A stretch of DNA of 64,000 bases from Mycolicibacterium fortuitum subsp. fortuitum (GTDB lineage: Bacteria; Actinomycetota; Actinomycetes; Mycobacteriales; Mycobacteriaceae): NCBI RefSeq assembly GCF_022179545.1, contig NZ_AP025518.1, positions 1,674,001 through 1,738,000 on the forward strand, written 5' to 3'. The position numbers were made by a program, and so were the translations under genes. The notes below the pieces were generated by a model. It saw nothing but the letters and a program-made list of their open reading frames with translations. It was not told the origin of the DNA and did no database searches. Position 1 is the first letter of the stretch, and the number at the start of each line of letters is the position of its first letter. Positions 1-8,372 of this stretch are shown piece after piece.

Positions 1-27
1 CGGATCGGTAACGATGTACAAGCTCAT
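1..27 (-). CDS. Start of an unidentified gene running off the left edge
   Basis: An ATG at 27-25 on the minus strand opens the frame MSLYIVTDP, still open at the window edge. A ribosome-binding sequence (CTGGAG) lies 6 to 11 nt upstream, and the gene begins 22 nt after the stop of the PDR reductase, so it is probably the next member of the leftward amine operon. Nine residues are too few to assign a family. Only the start site and operon membership can be supported. Confidence 0.5.
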
Positions 28-49
28 AGCTGTTCTCCAGTCTGTGTGG

Positions 50-1009
50 TCAGTAGAGTTCGATGACGAGTTTGTCGCTGAGAGAGCGCGATACGCACAG
101 CGCCATTTCTTCGTTGTTGGCCTTGACGGTCGCCGACAGGCAGTTGTCGCGGTGATCCGGAATGCCCTCGACGACACCGGAGACGCAGGACCCGCAGATT
201 CCCTCCCCGCACGACCTGAACACGTCGCAGCCCGCTTCCTCGAGCACGTCGAGTATCGAGCGGTCGGCCGGGATTTCGAACACCTCACCGGTGGTCAGTT
301 CGACGGTGAACGCCTTGTCGCCGGAGGTGTCGACTTCCTTCGGTGTGAACGCTTCGAGGTGGATGTTCTCGGCGCCGACCGCAGGCGTGAAGGCGGCAAC
401 TACCTGATTCATGAACCCTTCTGGGCCACACGTGTATACGTGGGTATCGGTCGAGATGGTCGATGCCATCTGTTCGAACAGCACGGGTTGCCCGGTGCGG
501 GGTACCCCGATGTGCAGGGTGACGAAGTCGCGGTATTCGACTCGTTCGGTGAGGAAGTCGTCGAATGCCATCTCCTCCCGTGACCGCCCGAAGTAGTGCA
601 GCTCGAAGTCAGCACCCCAGCTGTACAGCTCGAAGGCCATGCTCATCAGCGGCGTGAGGCCGATGCCGCCGGCGATCAGAATGTGCTTGGCGGCGTCCGG
701 AACGATGCCGAGCATGTTGCGCGGCTTGCTGATCTTGAGATGATCGCCGACCTTGAGCGCATGCATGGCCGCTGAGCCGCCTTGCGGCCCTTCTTTTTTG
801 ACCGCGACCCACATCGACGAGTCGTCTTTGGGTGAGCCGGCCAGTGAGTACTGGCGAAGCACCCCGGTGGGTCCGGTCACGTCGATGTGCGCGCCGGACC
901 GCCACTCACCGAAGGGAGATCCGTCGAGCTGCTCCAGGCGCAATCCCCGGATATCCGGTGTCTCGACCTGGATCTCGGCGATACGGACCACGATGCTGTT
1001 TTCCATCAT
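50..1009 (-). CDS. PDR/VanB-family oxidoreductase (flavin, NAD(P) and [2Fe-2S])
   Basis: A 319-residue single-chain electron-transfer reductase of the phthalate dioxygenase reductase type. It passes electrons from NAD(P)H through a flavin and an iron-sulfur centre to an oxygenase. Visible are the flavin motif RQYSLAGSP (N-terminal third), the nucleotide-binding AGGIGLTP, and a C-terminal plant-type ferredoxin domain with Cys267, Cys272, Cys275 and Cys305 (CGEGICGSC and a distal ALC). It overlaps the upstream hydrolase by 4 nt (ATGA). There is no separate ferredoxin gene in the visible part of the cluster, so its own [2Fe-2S] domain is the obvious donor to the P450 at 4648-5853; that pairing is inference. 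A second, similar reductase lies at 19933-20892. An oxygenase encoded beyond the left edge could be its true partner. Confidence 0.9.
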   Translation of the reverse strand: MMENSIVVRIAEIQVETPDIRGLRLEQLDGSPFGEWRSGAHIDVTGPTGVLRQYSLAGSPKDDSSMWVAVKKEGPQGGSAAMHALKVGDHLKISKPRNMLGIVPDAAKHILIAGGIGLTPLMSMAFELYSWGADFELHYFGRSREEMAFDDFLTERVEYRDFVTLHIGVPRTGQPVLFEQMASTISTDTHVYTCGPEGFMNQVVAAFTPAVGAENIHLEAFTPKEVDTSGDKAFTVELTTGEVFEIPADRSILDVLEEAGCDVFRSCGEGICGSCVSGVVEGIPDHRDNCLSATVKANNEEMALCVSRSLSDKLVIELY

Positions 1010-1797
1010 CGGGCTCCGGGGTCAGGCCCGCCGGCGGCGATGAAGCCGGCGAGCAGTTGGTAGAGCGGTTCCAGCGGCCCATCGTCATCTTCCGGGTGGA
1101 ACTGCACGCCCAGCACCCAGTCCGTGGGGTGCTCGACGCCTTCGACGATGCCGTCGAGGGCCCGGGCGGCGACGACGAGTTCATCTGCCACGTCGTCGAC
1201 GGCCTGGTGGTGACCGGACCGGACGACGAGGGGGCCGGCCCCGAGGATGACGGCCAGCCGGGTCTCGGGTAGCACTTCGACCTTCTCGTCGATGAAGAGG
1301 TGTTCGCCCGGCCCGCCGCGGTGGAGCTGGTAGTCGGTGATGTCGCCGATGATCGTGCCGCCGTAGCAGACGTTGATCAGTTGTGAACCACGGCAGATAC
1401 CCAACACCGGCCGACCGGCGTCGATATACGCCCGGATCATGTCGATGCTGACCCGGTCGGCCTCCGCATCGACCCCGTAGGAGTTCGGAAGGACGCCGTC
1501 CGGTCCGCCGTAGCAGGTCGCGGCGATATCGCCACCCCCGAGCACCAACAGGCCGTCGGCGTCGACGACCACGTCGACGGATCCGGGTTCGGTAGTGTCC
1601 ACCAGCTCGAAGCTGGCATCGAGCTCGGCCAGTGCTGTCAAGACCGTGCGGGTGAAGCGCCGGTGCAGTGCGGCGACCGGTGCGGTGAGATCGGGGAAGT
1701 TGAGGGATACCAGCACCGCGACGTGCGGCCGTCCCGGTGCCCGGGTGCGGGCTCCGGATGGTTCGACCTCGTCGCGCAGGACGACGGGGTTGTTCAT
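1006..1797 (-). CDS. Class I glutamine amidotransferase-like gamma-glutamyl hydrolase (PuuD-like), copy 1
   Basis: 263 residues starting at the ATG that overlaps the stop of the preceding gene by 4 nt; longer in-frame extensions are arginine-rich and look non-coding. The nucleophile elbow LGICRGSQLINV contains the Cys, and GVQFHPE supplies the His and Glu of the triad. This places it in the peptidase C26 / gamma-glutamyl-GABA hydrolase group. Such enzymes release glutamate from gamma-glutamylated amines or amino acids. Its neighbours are a glutamine-synthetase-like ligase and a second hydrolase, so it probably removes the gamma-glutamyl handle after oxidation. The exact substrate is not evident from sequence. 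Confidence 0.88.
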   Translation of the reverse strand: MNNPVVLRDEVEPSGARTRAPGRPHVAVLVSLNFPDLTAPVAALHRRFTRTVLTALAELDASFELVDTTEPGSVDVVVDADGLLVLGGGDIAATCYGGPDGVLPNSYGVDAEADRVSIDMIRAYIDAGRPVLGICRGSQLINVCYGGTIIGDITDYQLHRGGPGEHLFIDEKVEVLPETRLAVILGAGPLVVRSGHHQAVDDVADELVVAARALDGIVEGVEHPTDWVLGVQFHPEDDDGPLEPLYQLLAGFIAAGGPDPGAR

Positions 1798-2510
1798 ACC
1801 AAGGCCTCCATTCTCGATTTGGCGGCTCGTTCGGAGAGGTCGGCGAAAAGCGCTGCGTCGCTGCGCGAGGAGGCGTGCAGATCCTCGGGATGCCATTGCA
1901 CGGCAAGCAGATTCCCGCCGGTGTGTTCGAGGGCTTCCACACACCCGTCGTCTGCGGTGGCGGCCACGCGCAGGTCGGCACCTATGGCACCGACCGCCTG
2001 GTGGTGATACGACGACACCGGGATGCGGGTGGACCCCGTGATCTGGAAGAGTCGGCTGTTCTCGGCCACCATCACGTCGTGGACGGCGTTACCGTGCGCG
2101 ACGCTGCTCGCCGGCAGGTGCTGGATCAGGTCGCCGCCCTGCACCACGTTGAGGATCTGCATCCCGCGGCAGATCGCCAGGGTCGGGATGCCCAGTCGCA
2201 CGGCGCAGGACATGACCGCCATGTCGAACGCATCCTGGTGTGCCACCGGGTCTTCGGTCTGCGCGACAGGCTGCTGCCCGTAGTGCCGGGGATCGAGGTC
2301 CGCCCCTCCGGGCATGCAGATGCCGTCGAACCGGGTCAGCCGGTCGGCCAGTTCCGCGGCAGGGTCACCGTCCGGGCCGTGCAGCACGAGCGGCTCACCA
2401 CCGCCTGCCCACACTGCCTCGCAGATGGCCTCTGCGGCCAGGGTCGCACTGAAGCGCAGGATCGGCACGCGGGCGGCGCGCCGGCCCGGCACCGCGATGA
2501 GCGGTCGCAT
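1794..2510 (-). CDS. Gamma-glutamyl-gamma-aminobutyrate hydrolase family protein (PuuD-like), copy 2
   Basis: 238 residues with the class I amidotransferase fold: LAICRGMQILNVVQGG (Cys nucleophile) and LLAVQWHPEDLH (His/Glu). It starts 1 nt after the stop of the solute-binding-fold gene and overlaps the next hydrolase by 4 nt. The N-terminus MRPLIAVPGRR is typical of PuuD-like proteins. The family hydrolyses gamma-Glu-N bonds. The two adjacent copies are clearly divergent in sequence, so they may act on different gamma-glutamyl intermediates (before and after oxidation) or form a hetero-oligomer; both ideas are inference. Confidence 0.9.
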   Translation of the reverse strand: MRPLIAVPGRRAARVPILRFSATLAAEAICEAVWAGGGEPLVLHGPDGDPAAELADRLTRFDGICMPGGADLDPRHYGQQPVAQTEDPVAHQDAFDMAVMSCAVRLGIPTLAICRGMQILNVVQGGDLIQHLPASSVAHGNAVHDVMVAENSRLFQITGSTRIPVSSYHHQAVGAIGADLRVAATADDGCVEALEHTGGNLLAVQWHPEDLHASSRSDAALFADLSERAAKSRMEALV

Positions 2511-2511
2511 G

Positions 2512-3213
2512 TCAGCTCACCTCGAAGGGGTAGTCCAGCGTCGGCAGCCACTGCGCCCATGCGGACTTCAGCCGTCCGTCGGCGATGATCCGGCTCAGGG
2601 CACCATCAAGGGCCGCAAGGGTTTCCGGGCGATCCTTGGCGACGGCGATGCCCCACGGGTTGTTGGTCTTGACGACGAACGCAAGCTCGAAGTCCGGATC
2701 GGCGTCGCCGAGCGGTACGAATACGACATCGTCGTCACAGACAGCGTCGACCTCGCCCGAGCGCAGTGCGGCCAGCATGTCCTCGTAGACGTGCTCCGAC
2801 TCGAACTCGACCACCTCCGCACCGGTGAAGGAGGCGGCCAGGTTGTAGTTGGCCGAGGCACGGATGGCGGCGATCCGCTTGCCGGCCAGACCCGCCGGGT
2901 CGGGCACAGCCTCGCCCCGGCGCATCAGGATGCCTTCGTGGAAAATTCCGTAGGGCCGGGTGAAATCGGCCTGCTCCAGGCGGGCTGGGATGATGCCCTG
3001 GCCGCACAGCACACCGTCCACCCGATGGTCGCGAGCGGCGGGCAGCATGTCGCCCCACGGCATGATGACCCACTCCAGTTCCCGGTTCAGCTCGGCCGCA
3101 AGGAGGTCGGCCACAGCCGGCTCGTATCCCGCCCGGCCACCGGGTGACGACGCGAGCCCGAACAGCGGGGGAGCGTCGGCGTCGATGCAGGCCAGGCGCA
3201 GCGGCTCGGTCAC
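2512..3213 (-). CDS. Solute-binding-fold protein (SBP_bac_3-like) without signal peptide
   Basis: 233 residues, starting at a GTG that overlaps the stop of the glutamine-synthetase-like gene by 4 nt (GTGA). The sequence reads like an amino-acid ABC transporter binding protein of family 3: LRLACIDADAPPLFG at the N-terminus, a GILMRRGE hinge region, and VDAVCDDDVVFVPL near the second lobe. No hydrophobic signal sequence or lipobox precedes the domain, and upstream in-frame sequence lies inside the ligase gene and is Arg-rich shadow. No ABC permease or ATPase is nearby. It is therefore probably cytosolic: a ligand sensor or carrier, or an enzyme built on this fold. Function unknown. Confidence 0.78.
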   Translation of the reverse strand: MTEPLRLACIDADAPPLFGLASSPGGRAGYEPAVADLLAAELNRELEWVIMPWGDMLPAARDHRVDGVLCGQGIIPARLEQADFTRPYGIFHEGILMRRGEAVPDPAGLAGKRIAAIRASANYNLAASFTGAEVVEFESEHVYEDMLAALRSGEVDAVCDDDVVFVPLGDADPDFELAFVVKTNNPWGIAVAKDRPETLAALDGALSRIIADGRLKSAWAQWLPTLDYPFEVS

Positions 3214-4595
3214 GGGGTGTCCTCCCAGTACATCGTGCGCTCCCAATCGGTGATCGAGCTGTTGAACCGGGCCCACTCGTCGGTCTTGTACTCCAGCAAC
3301 AGGTTCCCCAGCGGAGCGCCCAGCGCGTTGATCAGATAGTCGTCGGCCTTGAACGCCGCCAGCGCATCGCCGAGGGTGAGCGGCAGCTCTCCGAACAACT
3401 CGGGTTCCGTGGACTCGTAGCTCGAGCCGACCGTCGGTGCACCGGGGCTGATCTGGTTCTTCAAGCCGTCGTCGATGGACACCAGCATCGCCGCGTGGGT
3501 CAGGTACGGGTTGCATGCGGCATCGGGGAGCTTGTACTCGAGCCGGCCGTTGGCCGACAGGCGCACCGTGCAGGTCTTGTTGTCGAGCCCCCAGTTGATC
3601 TTCGACGGTGCGAACTGTCCCGCGTCCCAGTATCGCTTGTAGGAGTTGACCGTTGACCCCATGATCAGCATCGCGCCCGGGGTATGGGTGAGCAGCCCGC
3701 CCAGGGCGTACTGCCCCTCCTCGGTCAGGTGCAGATCGTGGCGGCCTTCGTCGGCCAGGATGTTTACGTCACCGCGCCAGAGGCTGAAGTTGTGGTGGCA
3801 GCCGTTGCCCATGTAGCCCTGGCCGGGTTTGGGCATGAAGCTCGCCTCGATGCCGAGCTCCCGGGCGACCTGCTTACAGATCTGCCGGTAGGTCATCAGC
3901 CGGTCGGCCGTTGCGTCGCTGTGGTCGAACATCCAGTTGAGCTCGACCTGGCCGGCGTCCTCGAAGTCGCCTTCGACCATCTGGAAACCCATGAACTTCG
4001 CGTACGAGATCACCTTCTGGTAGATCGCGCGGTATCGCTCAAGGTGCTCGATGTGATAGGCCGGGCTTGAGTCTGGCCGTGACGATGTGGTGAACCCGGG
4101 TCCCTCCCAGGTCATCTCGGGCTCGGTGCCGGTGCGCAGCTCCAGCCCGGTCCGATCGGTGAACGCCGCGTGCAGTCGCTTCATCAGGCCGCGGGTGTCG
4201 GTCGGCAGGGGCGCGCCGGGATCGACCATCACGTGGTCGGGCTCGTACAGGCTGCAGAAGACGCGTGCGGTCTTGTGGTCCCACGGCAGTACTGAGAAGG
4301 TGTCGAGGTCGGGCATCGCGCAGTACTCGGGCGCGCCGACGCCGCCGCCGAGCAGTACGCCCTCGCGGGTGGTCTGCAGGTTGGCGATGGCGGTGCGGTG
4401 CTGCATGACACCGCGGGTCGCCAGCCGCGCGAATTGGTCGGCGGGAACTACTTTTCCGACGACTCTCGCCGTGATCGTCACGGCCTGGAAGTAGACGAAC
4501 TCCACGCCGTACTGCTTGATCGCCGCGAGTGCGGCATCGAGGGCTCCGGGTGTGGAATTGGCCTCACGGTGTTGGTCGAGCGCTGTTGTGCTCAT
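3210..4595 (-). CDS. Glutamine synthetase family ligase, probably a gamma-glutamylamine synthetase (PuuA-like)
   Basis: 461 residues; the ATG at 4595 follows a GAAAGGT-type ribosome-binding site. GS family landmarks: EPEMTWEG, EGDFEDAGQVELNW, the His-rich loop KPGQGYMGNGCHHNFSLW, and NSYKRYWDAGQFAPSKINWG followed by GRLEYKLPDAACNPYL. The Tyr of the GlnA adenylylation loop (usually NLxYSARN) is absent, so this is not ordinary nitrogen-assimilation GlnA. GS paralogues located beside amidotransferase-like hydrolases attach glutamate to amines, as in PuuA and aniline AtdA1. Here it lies between a P450 and two hydrolases, suggesting that it primes an amine for oxidation. Substrate unproven. Confidence 0.9.
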   Translation of the reverse strand: MSTTALDQHREANSTPGALDAALAAIKQYGVEFVYFQAVTITARVVGKVVPADQFARLATRGVMQHRTAIANLQTTREGVLLGGGVGAPEYCAMPDLDTFSVLPWDHKTARVFCSLYEPDHVMVDPGAPLPTDTRGLMKRLHAAFTDRTGLELRTGTEPEMTWEGPGFTTSSRPDSSPAYHIEHLERYRAIYQKVISYAKFMGFQMVEGDFEDAGQVELNWMFDHSDATADRLMTYRQICKQVARELGIEASFMPKPGQGYMGNGCHHNFSLWRGDVNILADEGRHDLHLTEEGQYALGGLLTHTPGAMLIMGSTVNSYKRYWDAGQFAPSKINWGLDNKTCTVRLSANGRLEYKLPDAACNPYLTHAAMLVSIDDGLKNQISPGAPTVGSSYESTEPELFGELPLTLGDALAAFKADDYLINALGAPLGNLLLEYKTDEWARFNSSITDWERTMYWEDTP

Positions 4596-4647
4596 GGACG
4601 CGGACCTTTCGGGATGAGTGTGGTGGGGGTTGGGACGGATGGCCCGC

Positions 4648-5853
4648 TCAGGCCGGGGTGAAGCTGATCGGGAGCTTGTTCGCGCCGGTGTTGCCCGAGT
4701 CGGGCATCCAGTCGGCACCGTCGAGCATCTTCGGATCCCGAAGCCGGCGGGCCAGCAGCGGCAGCGCCTCGGCCATGTCGGCACGGGCGACGAAATGCCC
4801 GAGGCAGTGGTGGGTGCCGCCACCGAAACCGTAGTGCGGCTTGCGTTCTGCGGCGATGTCGAAGCTGGGCTGCCCGAACACCCGTGGATCGGTGCCCGAT
4901 GACTCGCTGAACAGGTGAACGGTGGTTCCGGCGCTGATCGCCAGTCCTTGGTATTCGAAGTCCTCGGTTGCCTCGCGGGTGACCCAGCGGACCGTCGGGT
5001 TGGTCCGCATGACTTCCTCGACGGCCTTGCCGCCGAGAGCGGGGTTCTGCGCGAGCAGATTCCACTGTGCAGGGTTGTCGATGAAGCTCTGCATCGCCAG
5101 GCCCAGTTGGTTGCGGGTGGTGTCGTAGCCGCCGAAGATCATCAGGACGAACGCGTCGCGCAGTTCTTCGGTGGACAGCCCTCCGTCGTTCTTCGCCTGC
5201 ACCAGCGTCGTCGTGAAGTCGTCGCGCGGATTGGCCTCGCGGTCTGCGATCGCGGCGTCGGCGTAGTCGAACAGCGTGGCCAGCGCTGCCTCTATCCGGG
5301 GCAGCTCCTGCTTGAAGGTGATGCCCATCGCCAGCCCGATGGTGGCGGACTCACGGGCGATGATCTCCCATTCCGACTCGGGCAGCCCGAGCATGATGGC
5401 GATGACCCGGGCGGCATATGGATCGGCGAATTCGCCGATGAACTCGCACTCGCCCCTGTCGCCGAAGGCGTCGATGAGTTCGCTTGCCAGCGCCTGGAAT
5501 CGAGGCACCAGGCCTTTGATCAATCGCTTGGAGAACGCCGGGTTGAGCAGCGTCCGCAGCCGCCGGTGCTCTTGACCCTCCTTGTTCAGGATCCAGCTGT
5601 TCCACCAGTCCAGGAACGGACCGTCGGTGACCCCGTTGTGGGCCGGCCAGTGCACACTGCCCTGACGCAGGCTCGGATGGTGCATGAGCTCGCTGACCTC
5701 GGCGTAGCGCAGGACGGCGATCCCGTACTCGGTGTGGGCGAACCAGCTGGCCTCGCGGGCCTCGTGGACCACGGCCGAGGTGATCGAGAACGAGGGATCG
5801 GTCACGTGCAGGCGCGGAGCCTCGGTGCCGGTGGTGATGGTGTTCGGAGTCAC
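4648..5853 (-). CDS. Cytochrome P450 of the amine catabolic operon
   Basis: 401-residue soluble bacterial P450. The I-helix oxygen-activation motif is FGGYDTTRNQ, the ExxR pair lies in EEVMR, and the heme loop is YGFGGGTHHCLGH with Cys350 as thiolate ligand. There is no membrane anchor. It sits 38 nt after the permease and 52 nt before the glutamine-synthetase-like gene. Cytochromes P450 encoded next to GS-like genes are known from mycobacteria that degrade piperidine, pyrrolidine and morpholine (CYP151; recalled, not checked), but there a ferredoxin and a separate reductase follow, whereas here only a PDR reductase is present. Substrate is inferred to be an amine or its gamma-glutamyl derivative; family number cannot be assigned by eye. 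Confidence 0.93.
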   Translation of the reverse strand: MTPNTITTGTEAPRLHVTDPSFSITSAVVHEAREASWFAHTEYGIAVLRYAEVSELMHHPSLRQGSVHWPAHNGVTDGPFLDWWNSWILNKEGQEHRRLRTLLNPAFSKRLIKGLVPRFQALASELIDAFGDRGECEFIGEFADPYAARVIAIMLGLPESEWEIIARESATIGLAMGITFKQELPRIEAALATLFDYADAAIADREANPRDDFTTTLVQAKNDGGLSTEELRDAFVLMIFGGYDTTRNQLGLAMQSFIDNPAQWNLLAQNPALGGKAVEEVMRTNPTVRWVTREATEDFEYQGLAISAGTTVHLFSESSGTDPRVFGQPSFDIAAERKPHYGFGGGTHHCLGHFVARADMAEALPLLARRLRDPKMLDGADWMPDSGNTGANKLPISFTPA

Positions 5854-5891
5854 GGTGACTCTCCTCTGGTGATCCTAATCTGGCAGGGCAG

Positions 5892-7403
5892 CTAAACCGG
5901 CTGTGCCACAACGGGTTCATCCGGTGATACGGCCGGGGCCGTGGGGATCGCGTCGGCGTGCGGCGTGGTGCCGTTGGAATGGGAGCGGACGATGGCCATG
6001 TAGAGCAGACCGAGCCCGATGACGATGCCTGACATCAACAGCACGATGTAGTTGTCGTACCAGGGCGCTTCGGGCGTGCGGGGCCAACAGATGTTGATGA
6101 TGGCTGCTACGCCGTAGATCAGGGCGCCGAGGTTGACCAGCAACCCCCAGCGGCCGAGGCGGTACTTCCCACTCGGGTTCCATCCTTTGACACGTGCCCG
6201 CAGGGCGGCGAACACGACCATCTGGAAAGCGATGTAGATACCGACCGAACCGAAGCTGATGAGCTTGGTCAGCGCGTCGGCGGAGACGATCGATCCGATG
6301 ATGAGGGCGGCGGGAACGACGGCCGCGGCGAGCAACGCATACGGCGGCACATGGCGTTTCTTGTCGAACCGGGCCCACAGCTTGGAGCCGACGATCATGC
6401 CGTCGCGCCCGTAGGAGTAGAGCAGTCGGCTGGCTGCGGCCTGCAGGCTCAGGGCGCACGACACGAACGAGATCAGCACGATGCAGAGCACGATCTTGGA
6501 TCCGACTGGGCCGAAGGCCGCGGCCAGCACGGTCGAGATCGGATCGACGTCCTCGCCGCGGATCACCGCGCCGATGTCGACGACCGACAGCACCAGGCTG
6601 AGGCAGACGAAAGTGGCTGCGGCGCCGCCGATGTAGATCGTCCGTCGCATCGACTTCGGGATCTGCACTCCTGGGTTGCGGACTTCCTCTGCTACGTCAC
6701 CGCAGGCCTCGAATCCGTAGTACTGGAAGACGCCGATCAGGCTGGCCGCGAGGAACGCGTAGAGGAAGCTGTGCTCGCCCTGTGCTCCGAAGCTGTCGAA
6801 CAGTACGCCCAATCCGTGGTGGCGTTGGGTGAGCAACAGCCAGCCGCCGACGATCAGCGCGCCGATCAGTTCGGCGGTGAAGCCGAAGATCGCGAAGTAG
6901 CTCAGCATCTTGGTACCGGTGAGGTTGATGACGGTGGCCAGCAGCAGCACGATCAATGCGCAGACGATGGTCGTGTAAACCGTTGAGGTGAAACCGAACA
7001 CGGTCGCCACGAACGGACCTGCGCCATAGGCCACGCCGGCGATCGTGGCCAGCAGCGCGAAGATGTACACCCAGCCGGTCATCCAGGCCCATTTGCGGCC
7101 CCACAGCCGGCGGGCCCACGGGTAGACGCCGCCGGCGACCGGGAATTGGGCGACGATCTCGCTGAACACCAGCGCGACCAGCAACTGGCCGAAGCCGGCG
7201 ATCAACAGGCTCCAGATCATCGGCGGGCCGGCCGCGGCCAGTGCGAATGCGAAGACGGTGTAGATGCCGACGACCGGCGAGAGATAGGTGAAGCCGAGCG
7301 AGAAGTTGGCCCAAAGGCTCATGTCTCGTTTGAACTCGGACTGGAAACCGAGCGCGGCGAGTTGCGCGTGGTCCTCGTCGTGCGGCTCGGGAGATGTCGA
7401 CAT
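5892..7403 (-). CDS. APC-superfamily amino acid/amine permease
   Basis: About 503 residues from the ATG at 7403 (GAAAG upstream); an ATG at 7433 or a TTG at 7457 would add 10 or 18 residues, and the choice is uncertain. About twelve hydrophobic segments are visible, beginning with FSLGFTYLSPVVGIYTVFAFAL and including PVAGGVYPWARRLWG, typical of the amino acid-choline transporter branch. It is the first gene of the leftward operon and probably imports the amine substrate. PuuP occupies the same role in the E. coli putrescine pathway. The last 30 residues are polar and cytosolic. Confidence 0.9.
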   Translation of the reverse strand: MSTSPEPHDEDHAQLAALGFQSEFKRDMSLWANFSLGFTYLSPVVGIYTVFAFALAAAGPPMIWSLLIAGFGQLLVALVFSEIVAQFPVAGGVYPWARRLWGRKWAWMTGWVYIFALLATIAGVAYGAGPFVATVFGFTSTVYTTIVCALIVLLLATVINLTGTKMLSYFAIFGFTAELIGALIVGGWLLLTQRHHGLGVLFDSFGAQGEHSFLYAFLAASLIGVFQYYGFEACGDVAEEVRNPGVQIPKSMRRTIYIGGAAATFVCLSLVLSVVDIGAVIRGEDVDPISTVLAAAFGPVGSKIVLCIVLISFVSCALSLQAAASRLLYSYGRDGMIVGSKLWARFDKKRHVPPYALLAAAVVPAALIIGSIVSADALTKLISFGSVGIYIAFQMVVFAALRARVKGWNPSGKYRLGRWGLLVNLGALIYGVAAIINICWPRTPEAPWYDNYIVLLMSGIVIGLGLLYMAIVRSHSNGTTPHADAIPTAPAVSPDEPVVAQPV

Positions 7404-7483
7404 AGGCGGCCGGCTTTCTGTGTCAGGGGCCATGTTCAGGGGCGGGCTGTGAGACAAGCCATAGACCTAAAACATAAAGGACC

Positions 7484-7497
7484 ATAGTTCATAGTTC
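7484..7497. repeat. Tandem ATAGTTC heptamer in the divergent promoter region
   Basis: Two head-to-tail copies of ATAGTTC lie in an AT-rich stretch (about 7461-7510) between the permease and the GntR gene. This 140-nt gap must hold the promoters of both. The repeat is a plausible regulator-binding site, but FadR-type GntR proteins more often bind inverted repeats, so the assignment is weak. Confidence 0.4.
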
Positions 7498-7544
7498 AAG
7501 ACTTATCGCGTACCATCGTCGAAATTGCCCTGGCAGGAGGGAAA

Positions 7545-8297
7545 GTGGCGGTCGAACAGTTGCGCGGCCTGACCGCGGTGGGGGCAGTGTTGTCGCCACT
7601 GGCGGGCAGCGGCCCCCGCACAGACGCCGTGGTCGCGCGGATCTCGGCCGCCATCGGCCTGGGGGTGATCTCCGACGGCGAGCAGCTTCCGAGCGAAATC
7701 GATCTGGCCACCCAACTCGGCGTATCGACCATGACCCTGCGTGAAGCGCTGGCCATCCTGCGGGAGCAGGGGCTGGTGGTGACCAAGCGAGGTCGCGGCG
7801 GCGGAAGCTTCGTGCGTGCCTCAGCTGAAGACGTCCACGCACGATCATTGGCGCTGCTGCAGGAGCTGACCGTCGAGGGGTTGCGTGACCTGGGGGACGA
7901 ACACTTCGCGGTCGCCGGCGCCACCGCGGTTCTCGCGACCCGCCGGGCCGTGGCAGCCGACATCGCGAGGCTGCGCACGTTGGCGGACCGTCTTGCGGCC
8001 AGTGAAGACGCGATCTCCAGCCGTCGGGCCGACAGCCGCTTTCAGATCGAGGTCGCGGTGTGTTCGCAGTCCGCTCGTCTCACCCGCGCAGAGGTGAACA
8101 TTCAGGCCGAATTGGCGGCGATGGTGTGGCTACCACGCCTGGGATTGAATCCGGCGGATGAAGCAGCCCGACATCAGCAACTCGTCGACGCGATCGAGAC
8201 CGGCGATCAAGCGGGCGCGCGATCATTGGCAGAGGAGTACAGCGCGCTGACCATCCGACGGCTGATCGGCCTGCGGATGGAGCTCGCCAGATCATGA
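7545..8297 (+). CDS. GntR/FadR-family transcriptional regulator
   Basis: 250 residues from a GTG start preceded by AGGAGGG. The N-terminal winged helix shows EQLPSEIDLATQLGVSTMTLR, then EALAILREQGLVVTKRGRGGGSFV. The C-terminal half is a helical FCD-type effector domain (LVDAIETGDQAGARSLAEEYSAL near the end). It is divergent from the permease-P450-ligase operon and upstream of the Cache-domain gene and the aminotransferase operon, so it is the likely local regulator of both arms, with the amine or a breakdown product as effector. That regulatory scope is inference; a GntR regulator also accompanies the CYP151 amine clusters as recalled. Confidence 0.9.
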   Translation: MAVEQLRGLTAVGAVLSPLAGSGPRTDAVVARISAAIGLGVISDGEQLPSEIDLATQLGVSTMTLREALAILREQGLVVTKRGRGGGSFVRASAEDVHARSLALLQELTVEGLRDLGDEHFAVAGATAVLATRRAVAADIARLRTLADRLAASEDAISSRRADSRFQIEVAVCSQSARLTRAEVNIQAELAAMVWLPRLGLNPADEAARHQQLVDAIETGDQAGARSLAEEYSALTIRRLIGLRMELARS

Positions 8298-8372
8298 GTC
8301 CGCAGGTTGATCCGGCATCCTGCCGGGCGCCGGTGCCTGGGCTGACGCCGACACAGACGGAAGGGCATTCGA

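Noticed and set aside
7484..7497. Treating the ATAGTTC repeat as a proven GntR operator
   Set aside because: It is a direct repeat, seen once, and no matching copy was found before the aminotransferase operon.
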